From Thaumasiovibrio occultus (lineage in GTDB: Bacteria; Pseudomonadota; Gammaproteobacteria; Enterobacterales; Vibrionaceae), in contig AP023053.1 of assembly GCA_019703815.1 (NCBI GenBank), positions 1,226,995 to 1,290,994 on the forward strand: 64,000 nucleotides of DNA. Reading direction: 5' to 3'. Each line of letters starts with the position of its first letter. The first letter of the stretch is position 1. Shown here in pieces: positions 56,190-64,000 of this stretch. The position numbers were made by a program, and so were the translations under genes. The notes under the pieces were generated by a model that was given only the letters and a program-made list of their open reading frames with translations, had not been told where the DNA came from and ran no database searches.

Positions 56190-56405
56190 TCAAACATATC
56201 CGCTACTTACACTGGCCACATCACACTTTTCCGAGTGATTATCGCCGCGTTTTTCACCACTTTGACTCCTACTCAGCACAACGGCCGTAAGAGAGGCAAA
56301 ATAGGACTTAAAATCAGGTTCAAAACAAAAATCATTGTGCCCCAATGTGCAATTTAATGCAAAGCAAAGCAGTGCGACTGAGCATAAACCCAGCAAAATA
56401 CGCAA
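56190..56405 (-). CDS. Possible small membrane protein, start unclear
   Basis: On the minus strand TTG 56405 opens 71 codons: MRILLGLCSVALLCFALNCT, then a soluble part with FCFEPDFKSYFASLTAVVLS. Upstream in the same frame 26 more codons without ATG/GTG/TTG read protein-like (NWKSFCRYWDNYIQKFNLQR), back to a TAA. The true start may be an ATT or the gene may be 5'-truncated. No family recognised. Confidence 0.4.
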   Translation of the reverse strand: MRILLGLCSVALLCFALNCTLGHNDFCFEPDFKSYFASLTAVVLSRSQSGEKRGDNHSEKCDVASVSSGYV

Positions 56406-56563
56406 ACGCTTGCGCTGAAGGTTAAATTTTTGGATGTAATTATCCCAATATCGACAAAAGCTTTTCCAATTCCTGTTCCTAATTGCTTATAAATCCTACT
56501 GCTTTAGTAACAAATTGCGGTATAGTGCATTGATCACATATCTAAAGGAAAAAGTGGCATACT

Positions 56564-57094
56564 ATGAAAAATCTACTAACAGGACTTGTTCTTTCAGCGG
56601 CACTTGTGGCGCCTGCCTTCGCGACTCAACCTGTTCAGCTGTCTCTTCCTGGTAACAACCTACCAGCAGGTGATGTGTACGGTCTTCGCGCTACAGTACT
56701 TTACGGTAAAACCACTAACGTAACCGGTTTGAACGTATCAATCTTCGGTCTGTCTGAATCACAAAATTTCCAAGGTTTGAGCCTGGATTTCTTGGGTGCA
56801 AACCGTGTGACTAACGAATCGCTAGGTTTGAAACTAGGTATCGCAAACTGGAACGATAACAACGCGACTGGTGCTGATATCGGCTTTGCAAACTACACTG
56901 GCGGTCAATTCACTGGCCTTCAATGGGGAGCATTGAACTACGCAGGTCGTCTAAACGGTCTACAACTAGGCTTCATCAACGGTACTGACCGTATCGAGCA
57001 AGGTATTCAAATCGGTCTGATCAACTACGATGCGTCTGGTACTTTCGTCAGCAAAGACTTGCCTGTATTCCCATTGATCAACGCACGTTTCTAA
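56564..57094 (+). CDS. Surface-repeat (VC2662/LA_2272-like) exported protein
   Basis: 176 residues. Signal peptide MKNLLTGLVLSAALVAPAFA. The mature part carries imperfect repeats of the GL/GI-x-x-G-x-x-N type (TGLQWGALNYAGRLNGLQLG, EQGIQIGLINYDASG), as in the LA_2272 and VC2662 groups. The family assignment is from memory. It ends in LPVFPLINARF. Strong codon bias toward GGT and AAC suggests high expression. Role unknown. Confidence 0.8.
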   Translation: MKNLLTGLVLSAALVAPAFATQPVQLSLPGNNLPAGDVYGLRATVLYGKTTNVTGLNVSIFGLSESQNFQGLSLDFLGANRVTNESLGLKLGIANWNDNNATGADIGFANYTGGQFTGLQWGALNYAGRLNGLQLGFINGTDRIEQGIQIGLINYDASGTFVSKDLPVFPLINARF

Positions 57095-57157
57095 TTGCGC
57101 CATCACATCAATTACTGACAACAACTTCAACACAGATTGCTGTCACTTCTAAATATA

Positions 57158-57180
57158 ACGGGCCTTCTGGCCCGTTTTTT
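57158..57180 (+). terminator. Terminator of the surface-repeat gene
   Basis: ACGGGCC pairs with GGCCCGT across TTCT and is followed by TTTTT. Confidence 0.9.
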
Positions 57181-57271
57181 ATCGCTAACGGAAACGACTT
57201 AGTCAAAATAGCTTGAGCAGTGTGCTGATTTGCCAGTAACATACGTTTATCTTGCGCTACAGCAGGATATT

Positions 57272-57411
57272 GTTCTCAGGGCGGGGTGAAATTCCCCACC
57301 GGCGGTATGTCAGAAATGACGAGCCCGCGAGCGCTCAACATGATTGTTGAGGTCAGCAGATTTGGTGAGATGCCAAAGCCGACGGTTAGAGTCCGGATGG
57401 AAGAGGATAAC
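57272..57411 (+). ncRNA. FMN riboswitch (RFN element)
   Basis: The conserved RFN blocks are present in order: CTCAGGGCGGGGTGAAATTC, CCCACCGGCGGT, GAGCCCGCGAGCG, then GTCAGCAGA, GCCAAAGCCGACGGTTAGAG and TCCGGATGGAAGAGGAT. It controls ribB according to FMN level. A short leader frame starts directly after it at 57413. Confidence 0.95.
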
Positions 57412-57412
57412 A

Positions 57413-57589
57413 ATGAAACAAGGTACACCAGCGATCCGTCTGGTGTGTCCGTGCGTCTTTATAGCTGGTGTTTTCACCGGCGACCTCCCTATTGCCCTGA
57501 TTCTGGTTAATTTTTGTTTTTCTGGAGTCACTTACCATGAATCAGACATCACTACTTGCCCCTTATGGCGAACCGTTGGCACGCGTTGA
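57413..57589 (+). CDS. Leader ORF between the FMN riboswitch and ribB
   Basis: 58 codons from ATG 57413 with a good ribosome site (AGAGGA six bases upstream) at the very edge of the riboswitch. Encodes [20 protein letters not shown] and a hydrophobic middle. It runs 53 bases into ribB in another frame. Whether it is translated is unknown. Its placement would let FMN-driven folding mask its ribosome site. Confidence 0.4.
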   Translation: MKQGTPAIRLVCPCVFIAGVFTGDLPIALILVNFCFSGVTYHESDITTCPLWRTVGTR

Positions 57590-58208
57590 AGCCGCAATTA
57601 AAGCGCTGCAACAAGGTCACGGCGTATTGCTTCTTGACGATGAAGATCGTGAAAACGAAGGGGATTTGATCTATTCCGTCGATCACTTAACTGATAAGCA
57701 GATGGCACTGATGATCCGCGAATGCAGCGGTATTGTTTGCCTGTGCCTGACGGATGAGCGCGCTCAACTTCTTGATCTGCCACCGATGGTGAGCAACAAC
57801 GAGAGTGCCAACCAAACTGCGTTTACCGTCTCTATTGAAGCGAAAGTTGGCGTAACCACCGGTGTTTCTGCTGCCGATCGCGTAACAACGATTAAAACCG
57901 CGTGTAATCCAACTGCGACCGCTGTCGATATCGCGCGTCCGGGCCACGTTTTCCCTCTACGAGCAAAACAAGGTGGCGTCTTGACCCGCCGTGGTCACAC
58001 CGAAGGTACGATTGATTTGATGCAATTAGCCGGTTTGTCACCTGCAGGGATCTTGTGCGAAGTACAAAATGAAGACGGCACGATGGCAAAAACGCCGGAA
58101 ATCGTCACATTTGCCCAACTGCACAATATGCCGGTTTTAACGATTGAAGATATTGTCCAGTACCGTTTAGCCGATGAAACAAACACGACACAAGCCTATA
58201 TCGCCTAG
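57537..58208 (+). CDS. ribB: 3,4-dihydroxy-2-butanone-4-phosphate synthase
   Basis: 223 residues, slightly longer than E. coli RibB (217). Motifs: [20 protein letters not shown] (acidic metal-binding), [60 protein letters not shown]. It converts ribulose-5-phosphate to the C4 precursor of riboflavin plus formate. Stand-alone (no RibA fusion). Controlled by the FMN riboswitch. Start ATG 57537 as in E. coli ribB (MNQT). Confidence 0.96.
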   Translation: MNQTSLLAPYGEPLARVEAAIKALQQGHGVLLLDDEDRENEGDLIYSVDHLTDKQMALMIRECSGIVCLCLTDERAQLLDLPPMVSNNESANQTAFTVSIEAKVGVTTGVSAADRVTTIKTACNPTATAVDIARPGHVFPLRAKQGGVLTRRGHTEGTIDLMQLAGLSPAGILCEVQNEDGTMAKTPEIVTFAQLHNMPVLTIEDIVQYRLADETNTTQAYIA

Positions 58209-58318
58209 TCTGAAAACTAACATGTAACACCCGCGATGGCGGTTCCCAGCGCTCCGCCATTCGTTAATTACCCTGTTTGGGTCGCCACCGTATCAGAGGC
58301 GACTCATGTGAGAATCCT

Positions 58319-59227
58319 ATGTCACACCATCCTGTTCAAGGTGCCAGTTGGATGCTCGGCTCTGGACTGGCGTTCGCTCTCGTTAACACCATCGTTCAGC
58401 ACACCAGCATGACCTTCGGTCTTCCTTCAACGACCCTCACCCTGTTCCAATACGCGATTGCACTGATTGTCATGCTGCCGTATTTGTCGCACTTAGGGCT
58501 GCGCAACGCGCTGCGAACCGATCACTTCGCCACGCATTTGCTGCGTGTTTTTCTTTCGGTCATTGGGATCCAACTCTGGATGTGGGCATTGGCGTATCCT
58601 ATCCCCATCTGGCAAGGCATTGCGCTATTAATGACCTCACCGCTATTTGCCACTATCGGCTCTGGCCTGTTTTTGAAAGAGAACGTCAGCCCATCGCGCT
58701 GGATTGCGACGCTTGTCGGCTTTAGTGGTGCGATGATCATTTTGGAGCCGTGGAGTGACGACTTTACTCTCGCGACGCTACTTCCTGTCGGCGCGGCATT
58801 CTTTTGGGCAACTTACTCTTTGATGGTCAAACGACTCTCACACCATGATGCACCGTCAACCATCGTAGTGTATTTGTTCGTGTTAATTACCCCATTTAAC
58901 TTATTGCTCGCCATCCCGCAATTTACGATGCCAAGTGGCACTGAAGCGTGGTTGTTATTAGTACTGATGGGGATCCTCACTGCGATGGCGCAATGGGCGA
59001 TTGCCAAAGCCTATGCCGTTGCTGATGCCTCTTTCGTACAGCCATTCGACCATGCCAAACTCCCACTTAACGTGTTTCTTGGCTGGCTGGTCTTCGGTTG
59101 GGTACCGCCGGGCAGATTGTGGCTTGGCGCATTTTTGATCATCGCCTCAGTGGCATTCATTACCCAAGTCGAAGCGCGGCACATGCGCAGAGCCCATAAA
59201 GCCAAAGTGAGCGAGAACAACCGTTAA
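58319..59227 (+). CDS. EamA/DMT-family transporter
   Basis: 302 residues from ATG 58319 (MSHHPVQGASW), ten membrane helices, two EamA repeats. Signatures: LTLFQYAIALIVMLPYLSHL, PLFATIGSGLFLKENVSPSR (first half) and VADASFVQPFDHAKLPLNVF (second half). It belongs to the drug/metabolite exporter superfamily. The substrate is unknown. It follows ribB at 110 bases, so a riboflavin-related role is possible but unproved. Confidence 0.9.
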   Translation: MSHHPVQGASWMLGSGLAFALVNTIVQHTSMTFGLPSTTLTLFQYAIALIVMLPYLSHLGLRNALRTDHFATHLLRVFLSVIGIQLWMWALAYPIPIWQGIALLMTSPLFATIGSGLFLKENVSPSRWIATLVGFSGAMIILEPWSDDFTLATLLPVGAAFFWATYSLMVKRLSHHDAPSTIVVYLFVLITPFNLLLAIPQFTMPSGTEAWLLLVLMGILTAMAQWAIAKAYAVADASFVQPFDHAKLPLNVFLGWLVFGWVPPGRLWLGAFLIIASVAFITQVEARHMRRAHKAKVSENNR

Positions 59228-59380
59228 TTAACAATATTAATGTTAAGAGATGGATAGAAGCGGCGCGAGTTCATCCCTCAATAGGGCATTGAAAAGGTCA
59301 GTGCATTTTCAAAGCTGATGCAAGGATGAAAGCGATAAGTCACGAAAATTAATCAGAAAAATTTTGCGAAAGATAAAAAG

Positions 59381-59403
59381 AAAGCCGGCGTTTGCCGGCT
59401 TTT
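59381..59403 (+). terminator. Terminator of the EamA gene
   Basis: AAAGCCGGC pairs with GCCGGCTTT across GTTT, then TTAAG. A-rich on the left, so it might work in both directions. Confidence 0.8.
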
Positions 59404-59785
59404 TAAGGGTAACAAAAACCAAAATCAAGGATTTTCGCAAAAGACAGTAGCATACAAAGATCAAAACACCATTCACTTCCTGGTAACATTCTATTAAATT
59501 GTGATTGTGCTCAAAAAACATGCCTCGCCGCACCGTTATACGTCAATCAAAAGTACAGCCCCACATAACCATATAATTAATAAGTGATTATTTTTAGCTT
59601 TAATCTCTGTAGGATTAGCATGGTAGCTATTTCTCGTGTTAACAAATGGCATTCACAATTCTCACACCGCGCAATAACTGTTGTTTCCCACCGAGTTACC
59701 AGTACAAGCGCCTTGCGTTAACGTCTGCTTAAGATTGAGATATGCTAGCGGAGCACTGACCCAATCCGAAACAAGGATGCAAGAA
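59404..59785. other. Intergenic region, no gene seen
   Basis: The promoter of the PP-loop gene should lie here. AT-rich from about 59560 to 59690. No gene or palindrome seen. Confidence 0.4.
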
Positions 59786-60439
59786 ATGACAAACGCCGCT
59801 GTACTGTGGACCGGAGGAAAAGACTCCGCATTAGCGCTTCATAAAGCGATAGCGCAGGGCTATCACATCCAATGCTTGGTGACTTTTGCCCCCAAAGATC
59901 CGCAGTTTCTCGCTCATTCACTCGAGCTAATGAAATTACAAGCCGCCTCACTGGGTTTGCCGCACTACTTACGTACGATTGAAGCCCCTTTTGACAAGAG
60001 CTACGAAGACAACCTCACCTGGTTGCGCGATGAGTTCAATATTGACTGTGTGATCACCGGCGATATTGCATTAGTACACGGCAGCTCCAACTGGATCCGT
60101 GATCGTTGCCAACCGATTGGTTTGGACGTTTTTACTCCCCTCTGGGACGGCGAGCGCGAAGCCTTATTGCTGGATTTGATTGCGGGCGGCTTTGAGGTGC
60201 TTTTTACCTGTGTCCACAGCCGTTGGCTTACCAGCGACTGGGTAGGTCGCACGCTTGATCAAGGCGCCATTGACGCATTAAAAACACTACGCAACGGCAT
60301 CGATCTGTGTGGCGAGCAAGGCGAATACCACACCATGGTGATCAACGGGCCACATTTCCAACAACGGATCAATCTTGAACGTTTTAGTATCAAAACATCA
60401 GATGTCTTCCACTACATGGCCGTTGAACAGCTTAGCTAG
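59786..60439 (+). CDS. Dph6-like (diphthine–ammonia ligase family) PP-loop ATPase
   Basis: About 217 residues from ATG 59786 (AAGGA eight bases upstream; another ATG at 59777). Adenine nucleotide alpha hydrolase fold with the PP-loop LWTGGKDSALALHKAIAQGY. Later: LRDEFNIDCVITGDIALVHG, PLWDGEREALLLDLIAGGFE, and GIDLCGEQGEYHTMVINGPH typical of DPH6-type proteins. Bacteria lack diphthamide, so the substrate here is unknown. It may adenylate a carboxyl or amide group. Confidence 0.88.
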   Translation: MTNAAVLWTGGKDSALALHKAIAQGYHIQCLVTFAPKDPQFLAHSLELMKLQAASLGLPHYLRTIEAPFDKSYEDNLTWLRDEFNIDCVITGDIALVHGSSNWIRDRCQPIGLDVFTPLWDGEREALLLDLIAGGFEVLFTCVHSRWLTSDWVGRTLDQGAIDALKTLRNGIDLCGEQGEYHTMVINGPHFQQRINLERFSIKTSDVFHYMAVEQLS

Positions 60440-60503
60440 TATGCCGATTTCATCCATTTTACAGCGAAAGATCGCGCACTCAGGCGGGGTCTTTTACATG
60501 CTG

Positions 60504-61508
60504 TTAGCGGGTAGCCGGCAAAACAGCGCGCAAGGCTGCCGGAAAACAACTAACTATCGCTTCACGTGCGGCGTGCCAAAACGCAGAGAGCAATAGCAAC
60601 GAGAGGCCAATCACCGCTCCGACATAAGCAAAGCTATTCCCCGCCAGTCCATAGTTATCCAATAACTGCGCTAGCGCATACAGTACATACACCAGCGACG
60701 ACACCATAAAGGCGCGGCGATCCACCGCCAACGAAATAACCGATAGCACGAAATACAACGCGATGATCCCTACCAAAGAGCTCACACTCTGCTCGACTCG
60801 GAATACATCCAGCCAAGAAAACACCGTATGAACAATCAACGGCGAGGCAGAAAGATGAAGCCAGAAAGCCACATCAGAGCGCAACGTCTTACGCTGGGGA
60901 TCTGACGTATCCCAATACATGGCGACCATGAATATGCCAACCCCGCCCAAAAAAGTGATAATAGACACAAATTCGGCCATCTTCGGGAAAATCGCCATCA
61001 CCAATGCGATGACTGCAGCCACTATCGCCAGTGCTCCAGCCGCAACGGTGATAGGAACTTGAAAACGCTTCCAGTGCAACCATGCTCCAAATGCCGTAAT
61101 TAAGGCGGCAAATAGAAAGCGCCATTCGTACGCCATCCCAAATGCGTCAAAAAAGAAGGGGATCCCGATAAATAGCGATCCCGTATACGTCACCAGCAAT
61201 ACAATCGCCGGCAATGCCATGCGCCGCTTTAAGACAAAAAACTCCGACAAGCCCCACGACATCACACTCACCGAAAATGCGGCTATCGCCTCGCCATAAA
61301 CGTCGGTGAGCGCCGAAGTTGAAATCAACAATAGTGCAATGGCAATCACCACAAAGATGTCGTTGAAACTGGTAACGAGGCGAAAGCTTTCCTCATCAAC
61401 CCCGCGCGTGTTTCGCTGTTTTGCGACAAAATCACGAAACTGCATCACGGCGGCAGAGTCAAAAATCCCTTGCTGTATTGCATCTTCAAGATCTTGATTG
61501 GTGTACAT
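60504..61508 (-). CDS. Polytopic membrane protein (DUF2157/DUF4401-like)
   Basis: About 334 residues from ATG 61508 (GGATGGG upstream). Ten or more membrane helices. The N-terminal soluble part MYTNQDLEDAIQQGIF and the RDFVAKQRNTRGVDEESFRL segment, then LISTSALTDVYGEAIAAFSV, recall DUF2157/DUF4401 membrane proteins. This is a tentative match. A longer frame to 61553 lacks support. No function known. Confidence 0.8.
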   Translation of the reverse strand: MYTNQDLEDAIQQGIFDSAAVMQFRDFVAKQRNTRGVDEESFRLVTSFNDIFVVIAIALLLISTSALTDVYGEAIAAFSVSVMSWGLSEFFVLKRRMALPAIVLLVTYTGSLFIGIPFFFDAFGMAYEWRFLFAALITAFGAWLHWKRFQVPITVAAGALAIVAAVIALVMAIFPKMAEFVSIITFLGGVGIFMVAMYWDTSDPQRKTLRSDVAFWLHLSASPLIVHTVFSWLDVFRVEQSVSSLVGIIALYFVLSVISLAVDRRAFMVSSLVYVLYALAQLLDNYGLAGNSFAYVGAVIGLSLLLLSAFWHAAREAIVSCFPAALRAVLPATR

Positions 61509-61999
61509 AACCCATCCATAAATTGCCCATTTTCTGACATCTAGGCTAACCAAATCTTGCCCAAATTAATAACCCTCCACTGCGAGATACATCGCAGATG
61601 AAAAATGCACTCGCTGCAAGATCCAAAGCATCGTTTTTGCCTTAGGGTTTAGTCGCTGCCCATAAAGCCCAACAATAGAAACTATTTTATTTGCCATTTT
61701 ATTAACAATGCCATTTCTTTTAATATTGATAATCGTTATCATTTCCGAAATTAATGCGTAAATGCTCACTGCCGAAACAGCGGTTAACCCAACGCTAGCG
61801 TGAACTTAAAAAAGCGATGCGCTTCGAAACACACAAAATACAGAGCTGACTAGCGCGACAAACTGGAGTCGCTCAGCAATAAATCACTTTTTAGACGCGT
61901 CCCAAACGCGCTTTTTAAACCCATTGAGCGTCATCAGTGAACGGCGCCTTATTAGCCCTTCCTGATTTTGCACGCTCTTCATTTGATAAAGAGAGAGAA
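61509..61999. other. Control region of the siderophore receptor
   Basis: About 490 bases, AT-rich. It holds the Fur box at 61727 and presumably the receptor promoter. An open 67-codon frame on the minus strand (61566-61769) spans the Fur box and is rejected. No gene seen. Confidence 0.55.
61727..61741. promoter_or_regulatory. Fur box
   Basis: TGATAATCGTTATCA matches the 7-1-7 Fur consensus TGATAAT-N-ATTATCA in all but one position. It lies 259 bases upstream of the receptor ATG, so a long leader is implied. Confidence 0.75.
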
Positions 62000-64000
62000 A
62001 TGAAACTTAACAAAGGATGTTTCCCAGCCTCACCCGTTAGGCGCTCCACGTGCGTATTGTCTAGCCTAATGCTAACCATCACGACCGCATTGCCCCTAAT
62101 GGCCGACGACACCACCAACACTGAAATCATGGTGGTTGTCTCTAACCGAGTACCGAAAGCGATCAGCGACATCCCCGGTACGGTTTGGTACATTGACGCC
62201 GATGATATTGAGCTTGCCACTCAGGGTGGCAGCCACCTGTCTGAAATCCTTGCGGCCAACATTCCCTCGCTCGATATCAGCACCGGCGCGCGAACTAATT
62301 ACGGGCAAAATGTACGCGGGCGGAAAATGCTCGTGATGATCGACGGCATTTCGCTGCAATCGTCTCGTCCGATCAGCCGACAACTCGACGCTATCAACCC
62401 ATTCAATATCGAAAGAATTGAGGTGTTGTCCGGCGCGTCCGCCATCTATGGCGCAGGCGCGTCAGGTGGGGTGATCAACATCATTACCAAGAAGGCAAAT
62501 CAAGAAGAAACGGAATTCGAAACCTTAGTCGGGGCAACTTCAGGATTTAATAACAGCGAAGATGGCGACATCCAAATCGCCCAATCTATCGCCGGCGGTA
62601 ACGAAACCATTCAAGCGCGCGCAGCAGTCGTGTATCAACAAACGCAAGCCTTCTACGATGCCAATGGCGAGATCGTAACCCCCGATATTTCACAAGGTTC
62701 ATTGCAATACAACGACACTTTGGATGTATTGACGACCGCATCGATTACGCTTTCTGATAGCCAAACCATCAACTTGCTTGGCCAATATTACGACAGCCAA
62801 CAAGACTCCCCTTACGGGCTTTATATTGTCGGCAGGGATTTTATTGATGTCAGAAAAGGTTTCGAGTCTGATAGGCAGCATGGCACAGAGCGCATCATGC
62901 TAAGCGCGGCCTACAACGATCATGCCTTTATTGGCGGCCATCAGCTACTTGCCGAAGTTTCCTACCGACGCGAAGACCAAACCTTCACCCCGTATTATCA
63001 AGGCGCGTCTCAGCAGACCACCGACGTGATCAACGCCAAAGCACTCCTTTCAAAGTCAGTGGGTAAGCTGAATCTCGTTTACGGCTTAGATGCCTACCGC
63101 GACAAACTCGACAGCAATCAAGCGTTATTTGACCCAACGACTGCCAATAACTCGGGCAATCTCATTAACCAAACCTATGCCCAAGTCGGTCGTTATCCCG
63201 GTGTTGAGGTCAGCTCATTAGCGGGCTTTATTCAGGCCGACTACGCGATAACCGATCGTTGGTCTATCGATGGTGGTTTCCGCTATCAAACGATGAATAA
63301 CGCTATCGATGATTTTGTCGCTTACAGCATTCAAAAGAAAATCGCAGCAGGTCAAGGCAGCTCAGCCGATGCAGTACCGGGCGGCGAAACCAGCTACAAC
63401 ATTAGCTTATTTAACATCGGCACCCTGTATGAACTAAGCGACACCAGCCAAGTGTGGGTAAATTATTCACAGGGCTTTGAATTGGCTGATCCGGCCAAAT
63501 ATTACGGTCAAGGAACCTACGACAGCGCACCAGGTGCCAACGGTCACTGGAATCTCATTAACAGCATTAATGTGGGTTCTTCACGAATGGAAGGCATTAA
63601 AACCAGTAGTGTCGAAATCGGTTTCAGAACCGAGTTGGATGATCTGAGCCTGCAATCTGCGGCGTACTATTCTGAGTCTGATAACTCCATCAAGTACAAT
63701 CGAAGCACCTTGCTCATCGAGAAACTCGATGATGAGCAACGTATCTATGGCTTGGAAGGTCTCGCATCTTATTGGTTTACCCCATCACTTAATGTCGGTC
63801 TAGCCGGACACTATGTGGTATCGGAAGTCGAAACCGATGAGGGCTGGGAGAAGATCAGTGCCGGACAAGCGAGTACATCGAAAGCGACCGCATGGTTGGG
63901 TTGGCAAGGGCAAAACTTAACCGCGAAACTGCAAAGCCAGAGTATGTTCAGCTACACCGATGATGCGGACAATAAACTCGATGGTTATACCGTGGTTGAT
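62000..64000 (+). CDS. TonB-dependent siderophore receptor, IutA-like, C-terminus cut by the window edge
   Basis: About 667 residues from ATG 62000 (GAGAGAG upstream) up to the window end. A signal peptide ends near LPLMADD. A TonB-box-like segment EIMVVVSNR is followed by the plug (NYGQNVRGRKMLVMIDGISL, SRPISRQLDAINPFNIERIE, ASAIYGAGASGGVINIITKK) and a beta-barrel. Many segments recall E. coli IutA, for example SRQLD-x-I-x-PFN, INAKALLSKS, WVNYSQGFELADPAKYYGQG. It imports a hydroxamate siderophore-iron complex, probably aerobactin-like. A Fur box lies upstream. About 60-100 residues are missing at the end. Confidence 0.9.
   Translation, partial: MKLNKGCFPASPVRRSTCVLSSLMLTITTALPLMADDTTNTEIMVVVSNRVPKAISDIPGTVWYIDADDIELATQGGSHLSEILAANIPSLDISTGARTNYGQNVRGRKMLVMIDGISLQSSRPISRQLDAINPFNIERIEVLSGASAIYGAGASGGVINIITKKANQEETEFETLVGATSGFNNSEDGDIQIAQSIAGGNETIQARAAVVYQQTQAFYDANGEIVTPDISQGSLQYNDTLDVLTTASITLSDSQTINLLGQYYDSQQDSPYGLYIVGRDFIDVRKGFESDRQHGTERIMLSAAYNDHAFIGGHQLLAEVSYRREDQTFTPYYQGASQQTTDVINAKALLSKSVGKLNLVYGLDAYRDKLDSNQALFDPTTANNSGNLINQTYAQVGRYPGVEVSSLAGFIQADYAITDRWSIDGGFRYQTMNNAIDDFVAYSIQKKIAAGQGSSADAVPGGETSYNISLFNIGTLYELSDTSQVWVNYSQGFELADPAKYYGQGTYDSAPGANGHWNLINSINVGSSRMEGIKTSSVEIGFRTELDDLSLQSAAYYSESDNSIKYNRSTLLIEKLDDEQRIYGLEGLASYWFTPSLNVGLAGHYVVSEVETDEGWEKISAGQASTSKATAWLGWQGQNLTAKLQSQSMFSYTDDADNKLDGYTVVD

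Noticed and set aside
59309-59533. 74-codon open frame on the minus strand near 59400
   Set aside because: It reads straight through the terminator hairpin of the EamA gene.
61566-61769. Open frame on the minus strand across the Fur box
   Set aside because: It contains a regulatory palindrome and ends in non-protein-like sequence. No ribosome site.

Overview
The window reads as chromosomal DNA of a marine gammaproteobacterium, most likely Vibrionaceae. Four observations point that way: the pgsA–uvrC–uvrY block beside a Cys-Gly-Leu-Gly tRNA cluster, an FMN-riboswitch-controlled ribB, a mannose-family PTS operon under an apparent CRP site, and a small surface-repeat protein of a type I associate with Vibrio. 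Gene density is high. I see no prophage, transposase, CRISPR array or rRNA. One MITE-like repeat (35259-35532) is the only mobile-looking DNA. The species cannot be fixed from the sequence alone.

Layout. 1-2.1 kb: end of an aldo/keto reductase and a DUF5718-type gene. 2.3-9.2 kb: a six-gene operon of the Bat/MoxR type (MoxR ATPase, DUF58, DUF4381, two VWA proteins of which the second is fused to TPRs and a Gln/Ser/Asp-rich tail, and BatD). 9.5-23.7 kb: an accessory patchwork of oxidoreductases, regulators, an isochorismatase-like hydrolase, an RNA methyltransferase, small membrane proteins, immunity-like small genes and a PEP-CTERM protein. 23.9-34.1 kb: a sugar-acid locus with a GntR regulator, a LacI regulator, a TRAP transporter, a PfkB kinase, a 2-ketoaldonate reductase, Edd, Eda and a YhcH/YiaL protein. 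Taken together these form a complete route from 2-ketogluconate (or a close relative) to pyruvate plus glyceraldehyde-3-phosphate. Matching LacI-type operators precede both its transport and its catabolic halves. 34.3-37.2 kb: a second PEP-CTERM protein, the repeat, and two hypothetical genes. 37.3-40.9 kb (minus): a mannose-family PTS IIA-IIB-IIC-IID operon ending in a SIS-domain deglycase/isomerase. Its control region carries a CRP site and copies of a motif that also lies in front of the GntR gene 17 kb away. 41.5-45.8 kb: two adjacent unrecognised genes (695 and 277 residues) followed by two small immunity-like genes. 45.9-51.7 kb: ABC-F YbiT, a secreted hypothetical, a DHFR-like/TetR divergent pair, a DJ-1/PfpI protein and a HAD phosphatase. 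51.9-56 kb: tRNAs, pgsA, uvrC and uvrY. 56.5-61.5 kb: surface-repeat protein, FMN riboswitch plus ribB, EamA exporter, Dph6-like PP-loop ATPase and a polytopic membrane protein. 61.7-64 kb: a Fur box and the start of an IutA-like siderophore receptor, cut by the window end.

Three regulatory patterns tie distant genes together: (i) both PEP-CTERM genes have a GG-N10-GC sigma-54-like promoter; (ii) the LacI operator pair links TRAP import to 2-ketogluconate breakdown; (iii) a shared 12-mer links the GntR regulator to the distant PTS operon. The best candidate for an undescribed system is the two-gene unit at 41539-44484. These conclusions come from reading the sequence. No database search was available.
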